Shown here: piece by piece, positions 48,592-60,918 of the stretch
Layout of the letters: each line of letters opens with the position of its first letter
Position numbering within the stretch: position 1 is the stretch's first letter
Assembly: GCA_016858145.1 (NCBI GenBank)
Contig: JAEHOE010000182.1
Coordinates: 124,001-188,000, forward strand
Source of the DNA: Edaphochlamys debaryana
Lineage: Eukaryota; Chlorophyta; Chlorophyceae; Chlamydomonadales
Length of the DNA stretch: 64,000 nt
Reading direction: 5' to 3'
Translations under genes and position numbers: made by a program
Notes under the pieces: generated by a model
Seen by the model: only the letters and a program-made list of their open reading frames with translations
Told to the model about the DNA's origin: nothing
Databases searched by the model: none

Positions 48592-51500
48592 ATGAGCGAT
48601 AGGGAAAGCAGCAGCGGTGAGGAGGTAGCAGCGCACTCCAGCGTGGGCGAGAGCAGCGCAAGCGACGGAGATGGGCACCCGACGACGGCCGAACGGAGGG
48701 AACGCCGCACAGCACATCGGCAGGCGTCGACCAGCAGCAGCGACGAAGCGGACGGGGCTGCGGCGGGGGCCAGCAATGCGCGCGGCCGCGGTGGCGGGCG
48801 ACGGGGCAGGTCGCGTGGCCGCGGTCGCCAGCGCGACCGGGAGGCGCAGCGCCGGGCGGCAAGTGCAGCCTGTAAGAAACGGCAACGGGACCGCGAAACG
48901 GCAGACCAGAGGGCAGCACGGCTGGCCGCCCAGCGGGAACAACAGGCAGCGGCACGCGAGCGCCAGCGGGCCGCTGCCGCCGACACAGACGAAGGCGGAG
49001 ACCCCGGCCGTGCACGGCGGGAGCAGCGACGGCAGCGACTAGGGGCGGCGGCGGACGATGCGGAGCTCGAACGTATGCAGCACGACGCAGTCCGCAACGA
49101 GCGGCGGCGACAGCAGCGAGCAGCGGAAACAGAGGAGCAGGGCGACCGGCGGCGGGAGGCGCAGCGCCAACAGCGCGCAGCGGAACCGGAGGAGCAGCGG
49201 AACCAGCGGCGGGAGCGGCGGCAGCTGCCGCGAGCACCGGAAACGGAGGAGCAGCGGGACCAGCGGCGGGAGCGGCAGCGGCAGCAGCGAGCCGCGGAAA
49301 CGGAGGAGCAGCGGGACCAGCGGCGGGAGCGGCAGCGGCAGCAGCGAGCCGCGGAAACGGAGGAGCAGCGGGACCAGCGGCGGGAGCGGCAGCGGCAGCA
49401 GCGAGCCGCGGAAACGGAGGAGCAGCGGGACCAGCGGCGGGAGCGGCAGCGGCAGCATCGAGCCGCGGAAACGGAGGAGCAGCGGGACCAGCGGCGGGAG
49501 CGACGGCGCCAGCATCGAGCAGCCGAAACGGCGGAGGAGCGGAACCAGCGGCTGGCGCGGGAGAACGCACAGCGCCGCCTACGACGGCTGCTGGAGACGC
49601 CCGAGCAGGCCGCGGCACGCCAGGCCCGTCGCGCAGCAGCGCCGCAGCCGTTGACTGCCGCGACGCCGGCGCAGCACGCCGAATTGCAGCGACAAGCGCA
49701 GAACGTCCTCCGACGCGCGCAGCTGCGTCGCGCGGCACGCGGGGTAAGCGCAAGCCGGCGGGCCGCAGGGTGGTCGCGTGCAAAGAAGGTGCATCTGACC
49801 CCTGCCTTTCGCGCAGAACGCTGCCGACGCGGAGGCTGCGGTAGGTCGAGAACCGGACGACACGCCAGCCCCCGGCGACGCCGACGACCCCGCCAAGCCG
49901 ATACGGACTGTGGCGGGCGATATGCTTGACGCCTGCCGCTGGCCATATCGTCGAGAGAACGAACCCAAGACCTGCTGCACGGCCGCATACCTGACGGATA
50001 ACCTCTTTGGGTGGCGGTCGAGCATCAAGGACTATCCGCCTGGCGAGAGCATGCCAGGGATACCGCTGGAGGTGCAGATGGACGCAGCCTACAAGATGGC
50101 GGACTACGTACGGACGCACATGCCATCCAGGGTGTGTGCCTGTTGTTCGTGCATGAAATCCGAGGCGGAGGCCAAGTGGGTGCGCCTCCAGGACGTGCCC
50201 AACGTGCAGCTCCTCCGGGCAGACATCGCGAGCACACTGGCGGTGCTGCGACCGGCACACGTAGTGGCCTGGCTGCCGTGCTCGACCGTGACGGTGGGCG
50301 GAGAGGTGGTGCCGGAGCCGGCGGCGACCCCGCCGCCGTTACCGGTGGGCTTCCGGCAGGCATGGCTGGAGCAGAGGCGAGGAACGAGGGCAGAGCCAGC
50401 GCCGCGGGCGTCGCCGCCGGCCGAGCAACCAGCTATGGTGAATGGTGTGCTCCAGACGGGCGCGTATGGATTCGATCCTGCTGCTCAGCAGGCCGCCGAC
50501 GACACGGCGGCCGCGGCAGGCGTGCCTCCCGACGCGCCCGAAGATGCCGCCGCCGCTGCGGTCGCTGACGCCGCGACCACCGACGGCGCCGACGGGGCGG
50601 CCGCCGACGAGGCCCGACGAGGGCTCGACGACGGCGCCGACGACGGCGCCGACGAGGCGGCCGCCGAGGCCATGGAGGCTGACGCGGGCGCGCCGGCCGA
50701 GGAACCGGAAATGCCCGACACCGTCGCGGCGAGGTCGCTGGAGACGTTTGGCCCGCGGGCAGACCGTCTGCCACGACCCGACACGACCGATCCGTCTCGG
50801 TACCTGGCGGCGTTCTGCCTCCGTGTCGACGATGCTGCCGACTCGCCCAACCGCACGGCTCGCCGCACGGAGGAGGGCCTGGAGCTGACGATGTGCAACA
50901 CGTGCCTCGTGGGGCTTGAAGGTGCGACAAGGGCAGCATGCAGCACCTGGGTGGTCCTGTTGCGAAGCGGAAATGATATGATGCCTGTTGCTTGCCGTGG
51001 CTGCAGGAGGACGAATCCCGGCGTTCTGCTTGGCCCGGCTCGACGGCGGCGACGTGCCCGCCCACCTGCCGCCGCTGACCATGATGGAGCGTCATGTGCT
51101 GGGCATGGGCCGTGTGCAGCAGCATATCTACCCCGTCCGCGTGCCGTACATGCCTCGAGAGGTCCAGCCACGCACCGTCACCGTCCACGGCATTGCCATC
51201 GCCAACCCGCCGTTCGAGCACTTGGTGCAAGCCATCCCACGGTCTCCCGAAGACCTCGGCAACACCATCACGATCGTCCCCATCGACGCCGTGGTTAACG
51301 CAGATCACATGGTCCGTCAGCTGCAACGCGCGACGCCGCTTACGGTGCGGACGTCGGCGATCGTAGCGTGGGTCGCATTCCTTCGCGAGTGCAACGACCA
51401 CCTCCCCATCGACGAAGACGCCCTGCGAGAATGGCGTGAGCAGCACGAGGACGGCAGCATCCCGCGGTGCCTGTTGCGGGAGGCGGTCGCCACGCGAGAC

Positions 51501-54500
51501 CCCAAGGTCGCGCGTATGCTTCGCGAGGTCTTCCTCCGCGGCCGCGACGGCGCCGACCCCGTACGTCAAGAACCACCCACGGCGGCGACTACGGCGGCGG
51601 CGACGGCGGCGACGGCAACGGCGGTGGCGACGGCGGCGACGGCGACGGCGGTGGCGACGGCGGCGACGGCGACGGCGGTGGCGACGGCGGCGACGGCGAC
51701 GGCGGTGGCGATGGCGGCAACGGCGGCGGCGACTATGACGGCGGCGGCGACAGGCACGGACGGACAGTTGAGGACGGAGGTGGGCGAGAGGGGGCAGCCT
51801 GCGCCCGGCGGCCAGCCTAGAACAGGCAACACGCTGGCGGTGGGCATTGTCGCCACGGACGGCGCTGCCGGCGGTGCCGCCGGCGAGGTGGCGAGACCGG
51901 GTCAGCTGCCGGCGTGGCTGACGGATGCACAGATCGTCGATCTGGAACTTGTGCTTCCGGAGCAGGAGGCACGAGACAGCCCCAGCGATGCGACAACGGC
52001 AACGTTGCCTGCCGATCGCGAGCGGGAACTGCGCAGGGAGCGTCGGCTGGTGGTCGTGACTGCATCCGGCGGCAAACACGGCCAGGTGTGGAGGGGGGAG
52101 GTTGGGGAAGCGAGGTCGGCGGGGACAGACAGGTCGACGTGGGGGGTAGCACGCAGCTGTCGTCGCGGTTCCTTGGGTCGAGCCAGGTTGCTAGCTGTAG
52201 GCTCTGAGTGTCAGTGTTACCTGATCAGTGTTTGCCCGCTGGCCCGAACAGATCCTGGACAGACGCGACGCCGACGTGTTGGCGGCAACCTTCTGCACTG
52301 CCTTCCCCCACTACAAGGGCGGGATGCGGCCCATGGGTGCCAGCAACGCCGGCCTGTTCAAGCACGTCATGGAGCGAGTGCCACGAGAGCAATTCAGCGG
52401 CAACTACCCCCTCGTGGCGTACATGATGGACGCCCACAACAAGGACGCGACAGCGACGCAGACTTTCGTGACCGCGCGCACCTCCCGTCGCGACGTCGAG
52501 GCTGTGGGCGCCGTCCCCCGCGACGTCGTAAAGGCCATGGCGGCGGTGCTGGCGATGCCGCGCAACGACCCAGACCGGCGCGCTCTGCTGCAGTCGTCGT
52601 CGCCCTTCGTGCAGGCGCTGGTCGCCACCATGCGGCGCACGTCGGCGCGGATGGACTTGACTGAGGCGTTCTACGGCGCCGCCCAGGGATCCATGCGTGC
52701 AGGCACAGCGGCCCTGGGCGCGCCGGCGCTGATGTTCAACGTCAACCCTTCCGACTTGCACAGCCAAGCGGCCTACATCGCTAGCGGGGGCGTACTGGAT
52801 GTCGGCGACGACGGTGCGCCTCTGCGGCCAACGACCGACATGGAGTGGTGGCGGCGGGTTCGCGACAACCCGCACGCCTGCGCCGAGTTGCTGCAGACCG
52901 TGAAGGAGGCCCTGCTCGACGTGCTCTTTGGCTTCAAGCCAGGTCAGCGAACGCAGTCCGACCCGGCCTGCTTCTGCGGCATCGTGTTCGCGGTCGCGGT
53001 CAAGGTGGAGCAGAACGGCCGAGTGGCGCTGCACCTTCATGGCCTCGCCTACGTGGGCGCGCTGGCGCCCGACCGCCTAAAGGCCATGTTCGAGGGCCAG
53101 AACTGCCGCGCCCTCGCCATTGCGCACGCGCTGTGCGCCATGTGGTACCCGGAGCCGTACTACGACCCCAAGCTCCCGACCAACGCGGCGCTCGTGTACC
53201 GCGACCCGGCAGACCAGGCGACATTCGGTGCGTCGCCAGACGCCCCGACGCCGGCGCCTGCGTGCGACCGTGACGCCCCGCCCGCGGCGTGCGACTTCAC
53301 CCGCGTGGCCGATCCGCGGCTCCCGCCGCGGGTTCGCGTTGCGCGGTGCACGTGCCACATTGCGACGGCCATGTCTGGATCTGGGACCCACAAGCACCGG
53401 CGGTCTACCTGCGCCCGGCATGGCTGCACTGGCGTCGACGGCGACTGCAGCATGGTGTACCCCCGACACGTACGTGCAACGTTTGCGTGGGTGGGCATCA
53501 CCGGCCTGTTTGTGTTGGCGCGGCTGGGGCCGTACATTGTCGCGCACTGCCCCGCCGTCACTGCCGCATTTGGCTGCAACAACAACTTCGTGTTGAGCGG
53601 CGAAGTGGACCGCGACTACACGCCCGAGGTCGTGGCGGAACTGGCCAAGCCCGAGGCCGAGCAAGACGCCAACGTGCTGGCCAAGGTGTGCCTCCCGGCG
53701 TGGATGCACGCGATGCTGCAGTCGTACTACGCTGCCAAGTACGTGACCAAGGCGTCGCCGCCCAGCCAGGTCGCGGAGTTCATGCAGGCCTTGTCGATCA
53801 CCAAGAACTTCCTCGAGTCGCCGCTGGGCACACGCGGCGCAAGTGTAGAGAACGCCCGTCGGGGCATCGGCAACCTCATGTCCGCCGTGCACCGCCTCAC
53901 ATCCACGCTCGTCATCGGCATGCCCATGGCCGCCTTCGTCCTCGCTGGACACAAGACGTGGACGACGACGTTCGAGGTGTGCATTCACGCGCACCCGCCC
54001 TTCTCCGCCGTCGCGCTGGACTCCGTCGGCGACGTCGGCGCCATCGACGACCGCGCTCAGACGCTACTGGTCCTTCCGGAGGAAGGCGACGGAGAGGCCG
54101 CGGCGGTCACGCCCCTCACGCACTACATGCAGCGAGGTCCGGAGCTCCACGGCGCCGACTGCAGTCCCTTTGCGCTGGCGATGTCCTATTCCGTGGAACG
54201 CCTGCCCGCCGGCAGGCACCCGGACATGCTGCCGCGGGAGCGCGTCGGGCGGGGGCGCGCCAAGCGCGCGCGGCGGGGGCCAGGCCCCACCGCTCCAGCG
54301 GCACAGGCGGCGGCCGCCGGCACCCGAGAGGGCACTCCGGATGCGGACGAGGGTTCGGACGTTGCCATGGAAGAGGTGAGCTCGGTGCGTGTGTGCGGGG
54401 CCAACCTGTGCGCGCTCGCAATCCTGACACCTCCTGGCCTGTGTGCATGACAGGCATCGGCGGAGCCAGACGCCGACGCCGGCGACGACGGTCACCAAGA

Positions 54501-57500
54501 CGGCGCCGACGACGAGCCGGAGGACATGGACGCCGAGGCTCCCGCGACTGCGGACATCGCCGACCCTCAGGTACGCGATCCGTGTTTCAATCGGAGCAGA
54601 GCACTCCTACGCCCCGTTCGCACGGCCGCCGCGTTTGTAACCCACCGCGATCTCCGCCTCCCGCCTTGCAGGCAGCCGCGGCCGACCCCGCCGACCCCGC
54701 CGACCGGGAAGCAGTGCACCGGCAAGCTGGACGAACTCGCGCCCCTCCCTGGGTCGCCTTCCACCCGGATCACCCGCTGTACCTCACGCACGCCCACAAG
54801 CGCCGGAAGACGCCCGCCTACCCACGCCTGCTCGGCTCCGTCCCGCGGCGGCCTCCGTTGGATGACCATGACGGCGACGCGGCTCGGAAGTATTACGCAT
54901 TCGTGCTGGGCACCTTCAAGGCGTTCACGCAGGACCCCGTCCCGTCGGGGATGACGCTCTACAAAGCGTACCTGGACTGGAAGGACAACATCTTGCCGCG
55001 CGTGACGACCGACTATCGCGAGTGCGTCCTCAAGTACCTTGACAACGTCGAGAACGAGCACCTGTGCCGAGACCACGCGCGCGAGGAGTACAACCGCCTC
55101 AGGCGAGTCGCGCGTGAGCGCCGCCGAGTCAACGCCGGCGACGACGACACCGACGGCGACGACGACGGCGACGGCTCTGGGGATGAACGCGCGCCTCTCG
55201 TGCGACGCGGCCGAGACGGCAGCGACGGCGAGGACGGCGGTTACGGCGCCGGCAGCGGCAGCGATCTGGAGGCGGCGGAGGAGGACATACAAGCAGCCTT
55301 GGCGCTCGAGACGGGCCTCCCTGCGGGGCTCGCGCGGGACATGGACCTATCCGCCCGACCGTTGGACATCATGTTCCCTCGCAACGACGGCGGCAGCACG
55401 TACGCGTACCACGCCGCCAACGCGGCGGTCCCGGACGTCCTGGGCGTCCCCGACGGGCCCCGCGAGTCGCTGAAGTTCGTGCTCAAGGGCTCGGCCAGCG
55501 TGCGCGCGTCGCTGAAACAGGCGGCCTCCGAGCTTCAGAAATTCGAGGCGGGCGGCGACGCGGCGGCCGCGCACCTCGATCAGCCCATGGCGGCCGGAGG
55601 AGGTCGGGGAGCCGCCGGGGACCACGGCGAGGACGGAGCAGCTGACGCCGGCGGCGCCGGACCCAGCGGCCGCGGTCCGGGAGGTCGCGGCGCTGCTGGT
55701 GCCGGCGGTGGCGGCGGGCATGGACCGTCCCGGTGGCGAGCGGAGATCAAGCGGCGTGGCCACGCGGTTACCATCGTCCTCACGTGCCCTCGTGACGTGA
55801 ACGGACGGGCGGTGCAGCGCGAAGTCCCCGCGGGCGACACGCCGCCACTAGTCAAGCTTGCTCAACCGCCGAGCATCGAGGACACCGTGCAGCTCTTCAC
55901 CCTCGCCGTTGACCAGGCGGTGCCTTTCATGCTCCTCGCGCGCCACTTTGACCAGTGCCTGCAGCACAAGCGCGACGAAATGTCGTGCGTCGCCACGCCG
56001 CCGCGAATCATGGTCGTTGGCAGCGCGGGTTTCGGCAAGAGCCGCTTCGTCCACGCCCTCAACTGGTACACCTTCCAGCACGGGCACGCCGACTGGGCGG
56101 CGACGGCGGCATTCTCGTGGTCCGCCGCCCTCGCCTTCACCAACTCCACGCGGCGCTCGCTGTCCACACACGCCACCTTCCAGCTGATGACGCCAGGCAG
56201 CCGTCTGAAGACGGGCCAGGACGCGCAACGTCTGGTGAGTGTTCCACGAGCGCGGCATGGGCCATGCGCGTAGGCAGGCCGTTGTGCTGTACGACATGCA
56301 GTCGCTGTCTTGCTCACTCGCGCTCCGGTCCGCTGCCGCAGGTGCGCTTGTACATCGGCGACGGGTGCCTGGTGCTCGATGAGGTCGGCTACAACAGCCT
56401 CGAGCACCTGGGCGCGTGCCAGGCATCGTGTGAGCGCAACCTCAGATTGCCCGCGCACGTCGACCCAAATGCCCCGGGCGCACAGGCCTTCCGAGGCCGG
56501 CCGTTTGCGCTCGTCGGCGACGTGTACCAGCACGTACAGCCCAACGGCACCGCCGTATACCGCTGGGCCCACCGCCGCGAGCGCGACCCCGACTTCACGC
56601 CCGCGAACTTCCTGCCGAAGCCGGCGCCCGGGCTGGACCCCACCGCCGGCGCCCCGGGACCCGCCGACGACCCCGGCGGGCCCGGGCCCTCGACGGGCGC
56701 CGCCACCAACCCGGCGGGGGACGGCACGCACGACGCCAGCAGCTCGTCGGACGACGCAACCTTCGTCGACGGCGCCGGCAAGTCGCACCGCCTCACGCGA
56801 CGGCGCCGCAAGCTCGGCGTCTGCGGGGCGCCCTCCAAGAACGCGTGCGCCGGCTTCGAGCTGTACCGCTCCGTGCAAGATGTCTTCATGCTGTCCAAGC
56901 CGCAGCGCCAGACGGACACGCCCGGCGGGCGCGAGCTGGTCAAGTATGCCGGCTACTTCAACGGCACCACCGCCCCCTCGTGGCACGAGATGGTCGACTT
57001 CGTCACCAAGCTCAACGCGCGCGCCATCCCCGACCTCGCGACCATCGCCCACGAACACCCGCGAGTGGTGCTTCAGCGCCACGAGCCGCGGCATACCATC
57101 AACACCGCCATCATCAAGCGGGAGGCCGCGCTCGCCGGTAAGCGGCTGGTGTGCTGGACCGCCGAGCACTCGGCCGCGGCCAAGCGGGGCCAGGGCCGAC
57201 CGCGACCGCTGAGCAACACCGACCGCGTCTGCGCGCTGACCGCCCCGGACAAGTCGGCGGACCACCTCACCGCCGACACGTGGTACTTTGAGGGGGCGCT
57301 GTTCGCCCTCACGCACACGACCGGCAGTGACGCTGGCGCGTGCTGGAACAACCTGGTCCGCGCCGTGGGCCTGGTCACCGACGAGCGCGAGGCCGACGAC
57401 GACGGCCAGGGCCCGCACTGGCGCCTCAAGTACCTGCCCAAGGCCGTCTTGGTGGTCCCAATCAACGCCGCTGTGCCAGCCGACGTGCTGTCCGGCAAGG

Positions 57501-58183
57501 ACGGGTTCGAGGGCCTGCAGGAGCCGCTGGCGTTCCCCGTCCTCCCCACCAAGACCCGCACCGCCTTCGAGGTCCGCACCCTGCGGCGGCAGCGTCACGT
57601 CGACCCGGCGGACGCCGGCCCGGCGGGAGCGGCGGGCGGGGCAGCGGACGACGCGGGTGCCGCCGCGGCCGACGACGGCCACAACGCCGACGACGAGGGC
57701 GACGGCACCACACAGGCGAGCACCATCAAGGTGCACCGCACCAACCTCCCGCTCGGCGACGCATACGCCGTCACGGACTACTTCATCCAGGGCTCCAGCT
57801 TTGGCAAGGCGAGGTGGTTGGTGGACCTCCTGCCGCCCAGCGGGCACATCGAGCGGGCCTGCTTGTACGTCGTCCTCACGCGCTATGGCTCGATGGACGA
57901 CGTGCGTCTGCTGCGGCCGCTGTACCCAGCGGGGAACACACACTCGCGAGACATCATTGTCCGCGCCTTCATGCGCGCCGCGCACGTGCGAAAGGACCTG
58001 CGGGCCGAGCGACGGCTGCTGCTCCGCGGGGCTGCGGCGACGAAGCTGCGTCACGCAGAGGTGTTCCTCGAGGCGGAGTCGCTGGTGGCGACACGTGAGG
58101 CCGACGCCCTCGAGGCGGCGGGCTTAGTGCCCGAGGTCGCCGGCAACCGTGCAGCCCGCCACGGCGGCGGTGCCGCCGCCTGA
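48592..58183 (+). CDS. Helitron RepHel: HUH replication initiator fused to Pif1-type helicase
   Basis: Seven exons close in phase to about 2993 residues: 48592-49743, 49817-50921, 51007-52085, 52252-54375, 54454-54570, 54672-56234 and 56342-58183. It nicks and unwinds Helitron DNA for rolling-circle transposition. In order: an Arg/Gln/Glu coiled region with eight 19-residue repeats (176-327); a Cys cluster (CACCSC, about 490); a DUF6570-like region (743-905: CNTCLVGLEGGRIPAFCLA); a low-complexity Ala/Thr tract; then Rep, with LMFNVNPSDLHS, the HUH motif HLH (1373-1375) in ALHLHGLAY, and the two tyrosines in YAAKYVTK (1605, 1609). The helicase has GSAGFGKS (about 2309), LVLDEVG (2390-2396), ALVGDVYQ and YVVLTRYGS. 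No stop or frameshift interrupts it, so the gene looks functional. The start is the first ATG of the open frame and is less certain than the rest. Confidence 0.92.
49117..49572 (+). repeat. 57-bp coding minisatellite, eight copies
   Basis: Eight in-frame 57-bp units encode RAAETEEQRDQRRERQRQQ with small changes. The central four are almost identical and the outer ones are diverged, which is typical of expansion from the middle. The charge pattern suggests a continuous helix or coiled coil in RepHel. Confidence 0.93.
51600..51707 (+). repeat. 27-bp coding minisatellite, four copies
   Basis: Four units of 27 bp in phase in RepHel encode ATAATATAV, within a longer GGCGAC-rich stretch (about 51580-51750). 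It links the DUF6570-like region to the Rep part and is probably a flexible linker. Confidence 0.9.
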
Positions 58184-58936
58184 GGCCCGGGCGACGGGCC
58201 ACAAAGTCGCGGCAGCCGCGGGCTGCGCGCGCACACGGCCGGGGGTCACGTCGGCTTGGGTTGCCACCACCGACGTCGACACACTCCCAGCCAAACTACG
58301 GAGGTACTTTGCGGCTGCTGGCGCCGGCAGGTGTGCGGGGAAGGGGAGGGTCGATGCATTGGTACTTCGGCTCCACCGCTCCTTGCTGTCCGCCCTCAAA
58401 TCCATACCCTCGCCCCTCTCGGGCCCCGGCCCGCGCGCCAGCGCGCTGCGCCTCCGACCGCGAGACTGACCGAGCTGGGCGCGTCGGCCTGGGTTGCCAC
58501 CACCGACGTTCAAGCCTTGCTCACACTCGCGGACAACGGACACGCAGGGACCGTCAGGTATGACACCGCCGGCTCTTACACACACTCGCCGAGCGACTCG
58601 CCCCGCAGCCAACGGCGCCACCCTCGCCTGCGTCTCCCGCAGGTCGGCGGCACGCCATCTCGCCGCCCCGCCGACCTGCCTACCACTCCTCCGCACGCGA
58701 CCCCGTGCGCCCTGCGTGTCCAACCTCCCCTTCGTCGCAACCAAGGCCGGCGACCCCGGCGAGCGGGCACGGCTCGTCGGGCGAGGTCCCCGTGCACGGT
58801 GCAGCCGCTGCCGTTGCGCTCGCGCGCAGCGGCGCGGCCGCGGGTTCGACTCCCGCAACGGGGTGAGTTCCGCCCTGCATTCCTGCCGACCGCGACCCAT
58901 GCGCACCCCGGCTAAAGCCCCTGCCCCGCCCATCGC
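58184..58936. other. Region between RepHel and the F-box-like gene
   Basis: No gene is supported; the two genes converge here, so it should hold both 3' UTRs. It contains a repeated hairpin (58249-58276 and 58482-58509) and a tRNA-like stretch at 58788-58864. The Helitron 3' end may lie here but was not identified. Confidence 0.5.
58249..58509. repeat. Pair of 28-bp direct repeats, each a hairpin
   Basis: Copies at 58249-58276 and 58482-58509 differ at one base. Each has complementary arms CGTCGG and CCGACG around a loop of about 16 bases; the first copy gains a further A-T pair (58248 with 58276). Confidence 0.85.
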
Positions 58937-60918
58937 TTACGGCGCCCTGGGCCCGCGAGAGGACAGCCAGGCCCGCAGCGCCTCCCAGCCCCACATCTCC
59001 TCCGCGATCGCCACGTCGTCGTCGGGGATCGCCGCCGCCTGCGCCACGGGCCAGTTTACGTGCCAGTGCGCACCCGCCACCAGGTACCGCAGGGCGGCGA
59101 GCGACGCGGTGGGCCCCTGGCCGCATCGTCCAAGGGCGCGGGCGAACGCCGCTTGCTGCTGTTCCAGCGACAGGTTGACGCGCGCATTCGCGGCGTCGGC
59201 GCTGCCGAAGCGGCCGACCAGGAACTCCAGCGTCGTGAGATCGCCATTGTGCGCGGCAAACACGAAGCAGTCCGCCAGGGTTCCGGGGCTCTGCGGTCAC
59301 GCGAGGGGCAGAGGCATACGGTGAGCGAGTCGGGCATCCCTTGGGGCTGCGGTGGCTGGAGGTCTGGGTGTCGAGTCCTAGCTCGCATGAACGGCACCTC
59401 GCGACAACCCACCGGATCCGGCGCGTCCAGCTGCGTCAGCAGCCGTAGCGTCGAGCCAACGCCCGCCTTGGCTGCCGCGCTCCACGCGACGGAACTCGAC
59501 TCCGCGCCCTCGCACACGACCGCGCGGAGCGTGGCAGACGTCGGCGCGGACGCCGCTGCCTCGAACGCACGCCGGTCCCACTTGCACCGCCTGCCCTCGA
59601 ACTGGGACCGCCCGAAGAAGTCATACATCGCCCAGGCCGTCTGCAGCTGGCCGGCCGCGAGCGCGTGGCGCATGAGGGTGGCCGGGCACACGTTCAGCAC
59701 GCGGCGCACGGCACCGCGACCACGCGGCGACTTGGGGGAACGCCCCGACGGCACCGCACCGATCACCGGCACCGCCGCCAACGCCGCCAACAGCGCGTCC
59801 GTGTGGCCGCGCTCGGCGGCAACCGCCGCCGCTGCGATCGCCGGCTCGCCGCCGAGGCTCCCCGACTCGCGTACCCACTCCACGATGGCAGCACTGCCAG
59901 CGCGCAGGCCAGCCGCAAGTGCCGCGTCCGAGCGCTCCACCGGTGCACGGCCGCGCATCCAGCTCAGGCGAGCGGGGCCGTCGGCAGTCCCCGCGGCCGA
60001 CACGACGACACCGCCGGGCCACGCCTCCAGCGCCAGGTGGGGGGGGCGCTCGCCGGCCTCCCCGAGCAGCGCCTCCACCCGCTCGGTCCAGGCCGCGCTG
60101 TCGGAGCCCGCCGCCGCCGCTAGCGCTTCCGTCCATTCCCGCCAGCCCATTGCACCCAGCCCGCCCGCGAGGCGCAGAGCCGCCTGCACCCCCGCCCCGT
60201 CCGCCTCCCCCGCCGCGTGAACAACAGCCGCCGTCCGCCACTCCGGCGGAACGCCGTCCTCGGGCGCAGCCCCGCGCTCGCACAGCGCGACCCACAGCAC
60301 CGCCGCCACCTCCTCCGCCCCCACGCCGGCCGCGTACTCGTAATCCTGGCGCGTTACGCTCGCGCCCCACTCCAGCAGCCCCGACACCGCCGGCAGGTTG
60401 CGGCGACGGACCGCGACTTGCAGCAGGCCGCGGCGAGAACTCGGAGGCAGGCGCGTCGCCAGCCACTCCTGCGCAGCGGGGTCGGCGTGCGGCAACGCGA
60501 GGCACGCCTCGGCGACAACGCGAAGGCCCGCCGACGACGGCGACAGCGCGATCCCCGCCCCCGCCCCTGCGCCCGCCGGGCCCTCCAGCAGGCGTGCCAA
60601 GAGCGGCAGCCGCGCGCGGGCTGCGACTCGGCCGAGCGCATTCAGCCGAGTGGCGAACGCCGCGCCCCCGAGGCAGCCCGGTGCGCAAGACCGCCAGAAC
60701 ATGTCCATGGCAGGAGGGGGCAGCTCGTGGACCAGCGAGACGCTGCTGAACCGAGGCTCCGCTCGCAGGGCCTCGTAGGTCGCGGCGTTCACGTAGCGGC
60801 AGGTCCACGCGACCCAGTTGTCATCGCCAACATGTTGCGCGATGCGCACAACAACGTCGGGAGGAAAGCCGTCTAGTGGCACGGTAGCTGCAGGCCAGGC
60901 ACTTCCGGTCGCCCGCAT
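58937..60918 (-). CDS. F-box-like protein with ankyrin-like repeats
   Basis: Two minus-strand exons, 59398-60918 and 58937-59290, join in phase 0 to about 624 residues. The N-terminus (PLDGFPPDVVVRIAQHVGDD then NWVAWTCRYVNAATYEALRA) has the shape of an F-box, which would bind SKP1 in an SCF ubiquitin ligase. The rest is a series of helical pairs like degenerate ankyrin repeats (LLQVAVRRRNLPAVSGLLEW; FAAHNGDLTTLEFLVGRF). F-box/ankyrin proteins occur in algae and in large DNA viruses; no closer assignment is possible. The gene lies 0.75 kb past RepHel on the opposite strand and could be Helitron cargo or a host gene. It is very Ala/Arg-rich, so the weak repeats should be confirmed by structure prediction. 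Confidence 0.65.

Larger units (their letters stand above)
47932..58183 (+). mobile_element. Helitron (rolling-circle transposon), autonomous, 3' end not located
   Basis: The element carries a full-length RepHel gene (48592-58183) with all diagnostic motifs. The proposed left end at 47932 begins TC directly after a host A, the Helitron 5' rule, and its first 59 bp are repeated twice more in tandem. The right end should be a GC hairpin followed by CTRR and a host T; no convincing candidate was found between 58184 and 61300, so the end coordinate here is only the end of the coding sequence. The element could extend to include the F-box-like gene. Confidence 0.88.

Noticed and set aside
48344..50260. 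Minus-strand open frame of 638 codons
   Set aside because: Antisense shadow of the repeat-rich RepHel N-terminus; the product is low complexity.
55862..58054. Minus-strand open frame of 730 codons opposite RepHel
   Set aside because: It mirrors the helicase exons; long antisense frames are expected in very GC-rich coding DNA, and its product shows no motif.
58788..58864. tRNA gene
   Set aside because: Only the T-arm and part of the acceptor stem fit; D and anticodon arms are not canonical.
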